Source of the DNA: JANOXC01 sp031418215 | Lineage (GTDB): Bacteria; Bacteroidota; Bacteroidia; AKYH767-A; OLB10 | NCBI GenBank assembly: GCA_031418215.1 | Contig: JANOXC010000123.1 | Coordinates: 1-6,875, forward strand | DNA length: 6,875 nt | Direction of reading: 5' to 3' | Made by a program: the position numbers and the translations under genes | Notes under the pieces: generated by a model | The model's database searches: none | Seen by the model: only the letters and a program-made list of their open reading frames with translations | Told to the model about the DNA's origin: nothing | Shown here: in pieces, positions 1 to 5,854 of the stretch | How positions within the stretch are numbered: the stretch's first letter is position 1 | How the letters are laid out: the number at the start of each line of letters is the position of its first letter

Positions 1-664
1 CAGTTGCAACAACAAGATAATCTTTTTCTTTTGTTGTTCCTGTTTGTCCATCAACTTTATATTTAACGTAAACAAGTTTAGAGTGCGTTTCTTTAAAAAT
101 CACTTCTTCATCGCTTAATGCAGTCTTTGCTGAGGGATCCCAGTTCACCATGCGCATGCCACGATATATATATCCTTTATTATACAGATCGATAAAGACG
201 TTTACAACATCATTGTAATAACCTTCGTCCATGGTGAAACTGGTTCTGTCCCAATCGCAGGATGCACCCAGTTTTTTTAACTGATCAAGTATAATACCAC
301 CATATTTTTCTTTCCATTCCCAGGCATATTTCATGAACTCGTCACGGGAAAGGTCCGATTTATTGATGCCTTTTTCACGAAGCATGGCAACAACTTTGGC
401 TTCTGTTGCAATGGAAGCATGGTCGGTTCCCGGCACCCAACATGCATTTTTTCCCAGCATGCGTGCCCGTCTGATCAATACATCCTGAATAGTGTTGTTT
501 AGCATATGCCCCATATGCAGCACTCCGGTAACATTTGGTGGGGGGATCACAATGGTGTAAGGCTCTCTCTCATCAGGCACAGAGCGGAAGTAACCCTTCT
601 GTAGCCAGTGCTGATACCATTTGTCTTCTGTAATAAGTGGATTATATGTTTTTGGCAACTCCAT
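1..664 (-). CDS. valS: Valyl-tRNA synthetase, N-terminal part (cut by window edge)
   Basis: Cytosolic class Ia aminoacyl-tRNA synthetase that activates valine with ATP and charges tRNA-Val. I translated the minus strand from the ATG at 664-662 and it stays open for 221 codons to the window edge. Residues 41-53 read PPPNVTGVLHMGH, which contains the class I HIGH-type ATP site (HMGH, residues 50-53). WVPGTDHASIATE (76-88), CDWDR (136-140) and NWDP followed by TALSDEEV (174-188) are the usual ValS Rossmann-fold blocks. The fragment stops at VVAT, where the family continues into the TTRPET motif that opens the editing (CP1) domain. The KMSKS loop, anticodon-binding domain and C-terminal coiled coil therefore lie outside. 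The start MELPKTYNP with DKWYQHW close behind fits the family's short N terminus. No Shine-Dalgarno is visible. The gene diverges from the symporter gene at 845. Identity is secure. Confidence 0.97.
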   Translation of the reverse strand, partial: MELPKTYNPLITEDKWYQHWLQKGYFRSVPDEREPYTIVIPPPNVTGVLHMGHMLNNTIQDVLIRRARMLGKNACWVPGTDHASIATEAKVVAMLREKGINKSDLSRDEFMKYAWEWKEKYGGIILDQLKKLGASCDWDRTSFTMDEGYYNDVVNVFIDLYNKGYIYRGMRMVNWDPSAKTALSDEEVIFKETHSKLVYVKYKVDGQTGTTKEKDYLVVAT

Positions 665-844
665 ATTTGGAATGTAAAATTTAAGGGAACGAAGATAATC
701 AATAGAGGGTTTGGTTGGGGTATGATTAGGCTTATTCTATTCGCAAATTTGAATGCTGATTTTTGAATTGAAAAGCAGGTGCTTTCTCCTGATGTTTTTG
801 AATTATATTTGGCCTTCCTGACGGATATTATATATAGATTTTAT
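665..844. other. 180-bp divergent spacer between valS and the symporter gene
   Basis: AT-rich non-coding stretch between two divergent genes. It must hold the promoters for both. On the plus strand there is an exact TAnnTTTG at 804-811. On the minus strand I find no exact match; the nearest is CAAATTTG at 744-751, a palindrome that differs from the consensus in one base. No RNA gene, operator or long repeat is recognisable. A plus-strand frame is open from a GTG at 779, but I regard that extension of the symporter as non-coding. Confidence 0.6.
804..811 (+). promoter_or_regulatory. Candidate Bacteroidota -7 element for the symporter gene
   Basis: TATATTTG matches the Bacteroidota -7 consensus TAnnTTTG exactly and ends 33 bases before the ATG at 845, which would give a leader of about 30 nt. 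No convincing TTG -33 element lies 17-23 bases upstream, so the call rests on one short motif. It lies inside the GTG-initiated extension of the reading frame and so argues for the ATG at 845. Confidence 0.4.
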
Positions 845-2083
845 ATGAAAATAAATTTAACAACGCGTATCTTTTTAGGAATGTTAACAGGTATAGCCGT
901 TGGGTACATATATAGATTGACACATCCATTACCCGCTGATTATGGTCTGTTTGCAGAAAACATCCAGGTATTGAGTGATATTTTTCTGAGGCTGATAAAG
1001 ATGATAATTGCTCCTCTTGTATTTACTACGTTGGTTGTGGGGGTGGCCAAGGTTGGTGATTTTAAAAGTGTGGGTAGAATAGGTCTCAAGACCTTGGTTT
1101 ATTTTCAGATTGCAACCATACTGGCACTAACGCTTGGACTCATTTTAGTGCATGTGTTTGAACCGGGAAAGATTATGCACCTTCCATTACCGCTTCAGGA
1201 TGCAGCCAATGGATTAGCAGCCAAAACACCATCATTTAAGGAATTTATTTCCCATGTTATTCCAAAAAGTGTAGTGGAAGCCATGGCAAATAATGAGATT
1301 TTACCTATTGTAGTATTTGCATTATTTTTTGGTATTGCTACAGCTTCGATGGGAGAGAAAGCAAAAGGTATTGTAAAAGCGTTTGATGTGATTGCACATA
1401 TTATGTTTAAGGTAACTAATTATGTAATGCTTTTTGCTCCTTTTGGTGTGTTTGGTGCTATTGCTGCCATTGTTGCCCGGGAAGGTATTGGTATTATCAG
1501 CGGATACATATATCTGATTGGGTGTTTTTATTTCGGATTGTTCTTTTTCGGCTTTGTTATTTTAGGTTCTATTTGTGTACTACTGAAGATCCCTTTCCTG
1601 AAATTGTTGGCCAATATTAAAGAGCCTATGGTTTTAGCCTTCTCTACGGCCAGCAGCGAATCGGCTTTTCCTAAGACGGTTGAAGCACTGGAGAATTATG
1701 GTTGCAGTAACAGGATTATAAGTTTTGTTTTGCCATTGGGTTATTCTTTTAACCTGGATGGCTCCATCATGTATATGACTTTTGCAACAATGTTTATCGC
1801 ACAGTCTTATGGAATGGATTTTACCATTACCCAACAAATAACCATGATGCTGATATTATTGGTAACGAGCAAGGGAATGGCCGGTGTGCCGCGCGCTTCA
1901 TTGGTGGTGATTGCCGGGATGCTGGCTTCTTTTAAAATTCCGGAAGCTGGATTGTTGCTTTTGTTAGGTGTTGACCAGTTGCTTGATATGGGCCGATCAG
2001 CAACCAATGTGATTGGCAATGCCGTTGCAACAGCTGTGGTTTGCAAATGGGAAAATGAATTGGATGTTACGAAAACAATCTGA
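845..2083 (+). CDS. Dicarboxylate/amino acid:cation symporter (DAACS family, GltP/DctA-like)
   Basis: Inner-membrane secondary transporter that takes up an acidic substrate (glutamate/aspartate or a C4 dicarboxylate) with H+ or Na+. From ATG 845 it has 412 residues, the usual family length, and strongly hydrophobic segments throughout. The transport core is intact: HP1 loop STASSESAFP (267-276), TM7 motif NLDGS (303-307, family NMDGT), HP2 SKGMAGVPRAS (342-352), and TM8 DMGR (381-384). In the family the TM8 Arg (here R384) pairs with the substrate side-chain carboxylate. N392 occupies the place of the GltPh Na1-site Asp405; from memory E. coli GltP and DctA also have Asn there, so proton coupling is my inference. 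The frame is open from GTG 779, but MKINLTTRIF at 845 is a typical family N terminus and a -7 motif lies in the extension. Which substrate it carries cannot be read from sequence. Confidence 0.93.
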   Translation: MKINLTTRIFLGMLTGIAVGYIYRLTHPLPADYGLFAENIQVLSDIFLRLIKMIIAPLVFTTLVVGVAKVGDFKSVGRIGLKTLVYFQIATILALTLGLILVHVFEPGKIMHLPLPLQDAANGLAAKTPSFKEFISHVIPKSVVEAMANNEILPIVVFALFFGIATASMGEKAKGIVKAFDVIAHIMFKVTNYVMLFAPFGVFGAIAAIVAREGIGIISGYIYLIGCFYFGLFFFGFVILGSICVLLKIPFLKLLANIKEPMVLAFSTASSESAFPKTVEALENYGCSNRIISFVLPLGYSFNLDGSIMYMTFATMFIAQSYGMDFTITQQITMMLILLVTSKGMAGVPRASLVVIAGMLASFKIPEAGLLLLLGVDQLLDMGRSATNVIGNAVATAVVCKWENELDVTKTI

Positions 2084-2142
2084 CTTGTTAATGGAAGATT
2101 ATTATTTGGTTAGTAGTAATGAGCATGGAAATGATTTTTTTT

Positions 2143-2172
2143 AATAGCCCATGAATGAATTCCTGGGCTATT
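2143..2172 (+). terminator. Perfect 9-bp inverted repeat, possible terminator of the symporter gene
   Basis: AATAGCCCA (2143-2151) and TGGGCTATT (2164-2172) are perfect reverse complements around a 12-base loop, 59 bases after the symporter stop. The GC-rich middle of the stem stands out in AT-rich surroundings. A run of eight T precedes the stem and none follows it, so this is not a canonical rho-independent terminator for the plus strand. A 9-base direct repeat TGAATGAAT occupies the start of the loop (2152-2160) and recurs at 2172-2180. It could instead be a protein-binding site upstream of the next gene's candidate promoter. Confidence 0.35.
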
Positions 2173-2196
2173 GAATGAATCAATATTTTACGACAT

Positions 2197-2204
2197 TAAA
2201 TTTG
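2197..2204 (+). promoter_or_regulatory. Candidate Bacteroidota -7 element for the DinB-like gene
   Basis: TAAATTTG is an exact TAnnTTTG match ending 11 bases before the ATG at 2216. A TTG at 2171-2173 lies 23 bases upstream, at the outer limit of the usual -33 spacing. The predicted leader is under 10 nt. The motif falls within the TTG-initiated extension of the frame, which favours ATG 2216 as the start. Confidence 0.35.
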
Positions 2205-2215
2205 AAATTAAATAT

Positions 2216-2683
2216 ATGGATACCAATCATAAATTAAACTGGCTTACCATTGATTTTATTGAGATGCTATTTAATTTATCGCCCGAAGCAAAAGGGAAGT
2301 GGGGAGTAATGAACGCACAGCAAATGGTGGAACACATGAGTTATTCAGTTCGTCAGGCTAATGGAAAGGATAAAAAAGTATTGCTTACTCCCTCAGAAAA
2401 CCTGGAGAGGATAAGGTCATTTATGCTTAGTGATAAGCCCTTCCGTGAAAACACAAAAAACATTGAATTACCTGAGATTCCTGATCCTGCATTGCAACCA
2501 TCAATGCAGGATGCAATAGCAGAATTAAGCAGTGAATTAGTTGATTTTTTTGATTTGTACAAGCAAAATCCGACGCATAAATTAATGAACCCTTTTTTCG
2601 GCGAATTGAATTATGAGGAATGGGTTCACTTGTTGCATAAACATGCCATGCATCATGCACGGCAATTCGGACTGGTGGATTGA
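2216..2683 (+). CDS. DinB-like / DUF1569-type helical protein, function unknown
   Basis: A small soluble protein of 155 residues with no signal peptide or membrane segment. MNAQQMVEHMSYS (32-44) early and LLHKHAMHHARQFGL (139-153) at the C terminus resemble the metal-binding helices of the DinB/YfiT four-helix superfamily, in particular the DUF1569-like branch. H40, H143 and H147 are the likely metal triad (HxxxH in the last helix), with extra His at 138, 141 and 146. Members include bacillithiol- or mycothiol-dependent transferases, but this one's reaction is unknown. The frame is open back to a TTG at 2171. That codon sits in the right arm of the inverted repeat, and a -7 motif lies between it and ATG 2216, so I use the ATG. 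The preceding symporter gene is 132 bp away on the same strand, and the gene converges on the NlpC/P60 gene. Confidence 0.8.
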   Translation: MDTNHKLNWLTIDFIEMLFNLSPEAKGKWGVMNAQQMVEHMSYSVRQANGKDKKVLLTPSENLERIRSFMLSDKPFRENTKNIELPEIPDPALQPSMQDAIAELSSELVDFFDLYKQNPTHKLMNPFFGELNYEEWVHLLHKHAMHHARQFGLVD

Positions 2684-2693
2684 AAAAAAAATA

Positions 2694-3467
2694 TTAAAAT
2701 ATTCTCCTGATCAACCGTAGTGGATGCGTGTATTTCCGGGTCTCATTATTAAAAATACCCTGGTGATCAATATTATCAACACGAACTTTTCCTGATGCGT
2801 GAATGATTTTGTTTTTAGCAGTGAGTATGCCCACATGCACGATACGTCCCTCCTCATTATCAAAAAAAACAAGGTCGCCCGGCTGCGCTTCATCCAATAA
2901 ATTGATTGTATCACCTTGTTCAGCCTGCATCCATGCATCGCGTTTCAAATTGATGCCGCACATTTTGAAAACCATTTGAGTAAAACCCGAACAGTCAATT
3001 CCAAAAGGTGATCGTCCGCCCCATAGATAAGGCGCATTTAAATACATATATGCATTTTCAATAATGGCTTTACTTCCCTGTAACATTTCCGGAAGTTTTG
3101 AATTGCCGTCGAAAACAAAATTGGCTTTTCCTATTCGACAGGTGTTACCCCAAAACCAGGGTAAGTTACTACCGAGCACAATACTGTAAATACTGTTTTC
3201 ATTCACCATGATTTGCACCAGGTCAAAGCATAAATGTGGCTTTATACGGTTCAACTCCTGGTATTCCGACAAACTCAATTGCACAAACTGCGCTTGCAAC
3301 ATCCAGCCTTCATAGCCATCATATGCACCCCTTACCCGCATCCATTCATGCTGCGTTTCAAGCACCTCCAATGTTTCACCAAATAGCAATTGATTTACCA
3401 TTTCACTTTTATGTGATGGTTCATTGCGGATGGCAACCATACTGAGGGCACAAATACCATGCGTCAT
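2694..3467 (-). CDS. SH3b-NlpC/P60 cysteine peptidase (C40 family, YkfC-like)
   Basis: A 257-residue C40 peptidase. Residues about 5-65 form a bacterial SH3 domain (GICALSMVAIRNEPS, then LLFGETLEVLE and EGWMLQAQF). A linking domain follows, then the NlpC/P60 domain from about 130 to the end. The catalytic Cys is C159 in GIDCSGFTQ, the catalytic His is H211 in VHVGI, and H223 in IIHASG fits the third polar residue. RDAWMQ (176-181) is the substrate-pocket block seen in YkfC-type enzymes. Those cleave the gamma-D-glutamyl-diamino acid bond of free murein peptides during peptidoglycan recycling, and I infer the same here. There is no signal peptide, which fits a cytosolic recycling role rather than wall lysis. 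The ATG at 3467 gives the usual family start just before GICALS. It lies 42 bp downstream of the thiolase stop on the same strand, so cotranscription is likely. Confidence 0.92.
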   Translation of the reverse strand: MTHGICALSMVAIRNEPSHKSEMVNQLLFGETLEVLETQHEWMRVRGAYDGYEGWMLQAQFVQLSLSEYQELNRIKPHLCFDLVQIMVNENSIYSIVLGSNLPWFWGNTCRIGKANFVFDGNSKLPEMLQGSKAIIENAYMYLNAPYLWGGRSPFGIDCSGFTQMVFKMCGINLKRDAWMQAEQGDTINLLDEAQPGDLVFFDNEEGRIVHVGILTAKNKIIHASGKVRVDNIDHQGIFNNETRKYTHPLRLIRRIF

Positions 3468-3509
3468 GTGTGATGTATTTATTTTGCTTTATATATATAA
3501 AAAAAATGA

Positions 3510-4688
3510 TTATAAACGTTCGATCACCATTGCACTTGCACCACCACCACCATTGCAAATTGCAGCTCCGCCGATCTTTGCATTTTTCTGTTTCAGTACA
3601 TTAATTAACGTAACTATGATCCTTGCTCCTGAACATCCTAATGGGTGGCCTAAGGCTACAGCTCCACCATTTACATTAACTTTCGAAGCATCCAGATTCA
3701 TCACTTTGTTGTTAGCCAAAGCAACTGCTGAGAATGCCTCATTAATTTCAACATATTCCAGGTCTTGTATTTTTAATCCTGCCTTTTCAACTGCCCGTGG
3801 TAACGCTTTTGCCGGCGTTGTGGTAAACCATTCAGGTGCTTGTTGTGCATCAGCATAACTTAAAATCTTCGCCAGGGGTTTCAAGCCTAGTGCTTTTGCT
3901 TTATCTAAACTCATGATAACAAGTGCAGCAGCACCATCATTCAAAGTAGATGCATTAGCTGCTGTTATAGTTCCGTCTTTTTGAAAAACAGGTTTTAAGC
4001 CTTGCAGTTTATTAAAGTCTACTTTTTTATACTCCTCATCTTCACTGATAACTAAATCGTCTTTATCTCTTTGTGGTATGCTCACAGCAACAACCTCGTC
4101 TTTAAATAATCCATCTTTCCAGGCTTTGGAAGCCCTGGTATAGGACTCAACTGCAAATGCATCCTGTTCTTCGCGAGTGATTTTATATTCAGTAGCACAT
4201 ATTTCAGCACAACTACCCATGTGCTTGTCATTGTATACGTCCCATAAACCATCTTTTACCAGCCCATCAATCAATACGCCATTCCCAAGTTTATATCCGC
4301 CTCTGGCTTTATCCAGATAATAAGGTACAGCAGACATGTTTTCCATTCCGCCGGCAACAACGATATCATTGTCACCTGTTACAATGGACTGAGCAGCAAA
4401 CATGATAGCTTTCATGCCTGATGCACAAACTTTATTGATGGTTGTACTCGGAACATTATCAGGAATCCCTGCAAACTTTGAAGCTTGGGTGGCGGGCGAT
4501 TGTCCAACATTGGCTTGTAATACATTTCCCATAAAAACCTCATTCACCATGTCAGCCTTAATTCCAGCCTTATCAATGGCTGCTTTTATGGCTGCTGCAC
4601 CTAATTGTGTGGCTGTTAAACTTGACAATGTACCGTTAAAACTCCCAATTGGAGTCCTTACCGCTGAAACAATAACTACTTCCCTCAT
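3510..4688 (-). CDS. Acetyl-CoA C-acetyltransferase-type thiolase (AtoB/ACAT1-like)
   Basis: Cytosolic thiolase of 392 residues. It condenses two acetyl-CoA to acetoacetyl-CoA or cleaves 3-ketoacyl-CoA in reverse. All catalytic residues are present: nucleophile C88 in NKVCASGMKA, NEAF at 316-319, H348 in GGAVALGHPLG, and C378 in CNGGGGASAM. These positions match the biosynthetic thiolase PhaA (Cys89, His348, Cys378) almost exactly. Blocks such as AANASTLNDGAAALV (243-257) and the C-terminal ICNGGGGASAM resemble mitochondrial acetoacetyl-CoA thiolase more than FadA, but chain-length preference is not decidable here. The frame is open upstream to an ATG at 4763. MREVVIVSAVRTPIG is the standard thiolase N terminus, and a -7 motif lies in the 25-codon extension, so 4688 is the start. 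It heads a probable two-gene unit with the NlpC/P60 gene; no hydroxyacyl-CoA dehydrogenase or CoA-transferase adjoins it. Confidence 0.95.
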   Translation of the reverse strand: MREVVIVSAVRTPIGSFNGTLSSLTATQLGAAAIKAAIDKAGIKADMVNEVFMGNVLQANVGQSPATQASKFAGIPDNVPSTTINKVCASGMKAIMFAAQSIVTGDNDIVVAGGMENMSAVPYYLDKARGGYKLGNGVLIDGLVKDGLWDVYNDKHMGSCAEICATEYKITREEQDAFAVESYTRASKAWKDGLFKDEVVAVSIPQRDKDDLVISEDEEYKKVDFNKLQGLKPVFQKDGTITAANASTLNDGAAALVIMSLDKAKALGLKPLAKILSYADAQQAPEWFTTTPAKALPRAVEKAGLKIQDLEYVEINEAFSAVALANNKVMNLDASKVNVNGGAVALGHPLGCSGARIIVTLINVLKQKNAKIGGAAICNGGGGASAMVIERL

Positions 4689-4708
4689 TATTTTTAATTT
4701 TGAACTGG

Positions 4709-4716
4709 CAAAAGTA
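4709..4716 (-). promoter_or_regulatory. Candidate Bacteroidota -7 element for the thiolase gene
   Basis: Read on the minus strand this is TACTTTTG, an exact TAnnTTTG match, 20 bases upstream of the ATG at 4688. The expected leader is about 15-17 nt. No clear TTG -33 element is seen. Position inside the 4763-initiated extension supports the shorter thiolase. A second exact match, TAATTTTG, lies on the opposite strand at 4695-4702 and could serve the glycosyltransferase, but it would leave a leader of roughly 130 nt. Confidence 0.45.
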
Positions 4717-4835
4717 ATTGAAATTCTGTTTTCATGGCTTTGCTTAACCACCCGGTGAGTCAATTGATTAAAGAGATCATTATTTATTGCAGAATTGCCC
4801 CATAAAGATTACCTTGCCTTCTTTCCTTATTAATT

Positions 4836-5774
4836 ATGATGAATAAACCGCTGATCAGCATTATTATACCTACTTATAACCGGGCCTCAATGCTTAAACG
4901 GGCTATTGAAAGCGTGATTTCACAGACTTATTCCAATTGGGAACTTATTATCGTAGATGACGGTTCCGTAGATGATACAAGAGAAGTTGTTGCATCATAT
5001 AATGATGACAGGATCCATTATAGCTATCAGAATAATCAGGAAAAATGCATTGCCCGTAATACCGGAATTTCAAGAGCAAAGGGGTTATATATATGTTTTC
5101 TGGATAATGATGATTATTTCCTTCCTTTTCACCTGGAGGAGTATTGCAAAGTAATTGAAACTAATAATAATCCGGTGGCAATGCTCATTTCCGGATTATA
5201 TATAGAGGAACAAGGGATTCGAAAAGAACATCCAATGTTTGACCCGCAAAAGGAAACAGCACTTCGTTTTGTCTGGAAAACTTTTATAGTACCGGGATCT
5301 GTTTGTTTGCATCGTGATATTCTAAAAAAGTACCGCTTTTCAACTGAATATTATATTTGGGAAGACCGACACTTATGGTTGCGGATTTTAACGGAGTTTC
5401 CTTTAATTCAGGTTCCCCGTTTCAGCAATGTACTGGTCGAACATAAAAACCGGTTCACAAAATTGTTTTACCACAGCATTTCCTTGCCCATCGTTAAAAT
5501 GTATTTTAATTGCATTCAGGATTTGCTTGCATCCCACGGAAAACAGTTGCAAAAGGAAATTTCTGCTAAGGAAATTCGTGATTTTATTGCAGATAAACAC
5601 CTGGCCTTTTTGCAAATAGCGGTTAAGCGGTCACAGGTGAAGGAAAGTCTTTACCTGGTAGCAGGGTTATTGAAATATAAGCCTCAATTTGTATTGACAC
5701 CTTTGTTTTTTAAGCTGATGCTTTTGTTGCCTTTGAATAAAATAAAACCGGCACCGGTAGCAATAGCAGGTTAG
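4836..5774 (+). CDS. Family 2 glycosyltransferase (GT-A fold)
   Basis: A 312-residue sugar transferase, probably acting at the cytoplasmic face of the inner membrane with a nucleotide-sugar donor. The N terminus LISIIIPTYNRASML (6-20) and WELIIVDDGSVDDT (35-48) are the classic GT2 nucleotide-binding strands, with the DDG Asp pair at 41-42. FLDNDD (88-93) holds the DXD metal site, and WEDRHLWLRI (175-184) carries the ED acidic pair expected at the catalytic base. ARNTGISRAKG (73-83) is the usual helix before DXD. The last 100 residues are less conserved and end in a hydrophobic, amphipathic stretch (about 286-300) rather than a clear membrane helix. Donor, acceptor and product are unknown; a surface polysaccharide or lipid-linked glycan is the default inference. 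No other glycan genes adjoin it. The start is ATG 4836 or the adjacent ATG 4839, with no Shine-Dalgarno. Confidence 0.92.
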   Translation: MMNKPLISIIIPTYNRASMLKRAIESVISQTYSNWELIIVDDGSVDDTREVVASYNDDRIHYSYQNNQEKCIARNTGISRAKGLYICFLDNDDYFLPFHLEEYCKVIETNNNPVAMLISGLYIEEQGIRKEHPMFDPQKETALRFVWKTFIVPGSVCLHRDILKKYRFSTEYYIWEDRHLWLRILTEFPLIQVPRFSNVLVEHKNRFTKLFYHSISLPIVKMYFNCIQDLLASHGKQLQKEISAKEIRDFIADKHLAFLQIAVKRSQVKESLYLVAGLLKYKPQFVLTPLFFKLMLLLPLNKIKPAPVAIAG

Positions 5775-5843
5775 TAACTTCAATTATTTTTTATTGTTGA
5801 AAAGGATTTGTATCCGAATGACTTCCTATTGCAAGGATCATTC

Positions 5844-5851
5844 TATTTTTG
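5844..5851 (+). promoter_or_regulatory. Candidate Bacteroidota -7 element abutting the guaA start
   Basis: TATTTTTG is an exact TAnnTTTG match ending three bases before the guaA ATG at 5855. If it is used, transcription would begin at or next to the A of the start codon. No TTG lies at the normal -33 spacing; the nearest, 5829-5831, is only 12 bases away. The match could be chance in T-rich DNA. Confidence 0.3.
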
Positions 5852-5854
5852 CGC

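Noticed and set aside
1634..2046. Two minus-strand open frames inside the symporter gene
   Set aside because: Both are shadows of the conserved HP1-TM8 region, with no recognisable product.
3488..3501. TTTATATATATAAA palindrome in the thiolase-NlpC/P60 gap
   Set aside because: Pure A/T with no GC in the stem, so a weak hairpin. Similar TATATA tracts recur in the window, including inside coding sequence (near 170 and 5090), and reflect base composition.
3424..3858. A 144-codon plus-strand open frame antisense to the thiolase 3' end
   Set aside because: It mirrors the well-conserved thiolase C terminus. Its proline run is the reverse of the CNGGGGAS codons, and the product resembles no family I know.
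4402..4758. A 118-codon plus-strand open frame antisense to the thiolase N terminus
   Set aside because: It lies opposite the catalytic-Cys region of an intact thiolase. Its hydrophobic product is what antisense reading of Ala/Val/Ile-rich codons gives.
5775..5854. Possible purine riboswitch or other leader RNA before guaA
   Set aside because: Only 80 bases, T-rich, with no paired stems or conserved riboswitch core visible.
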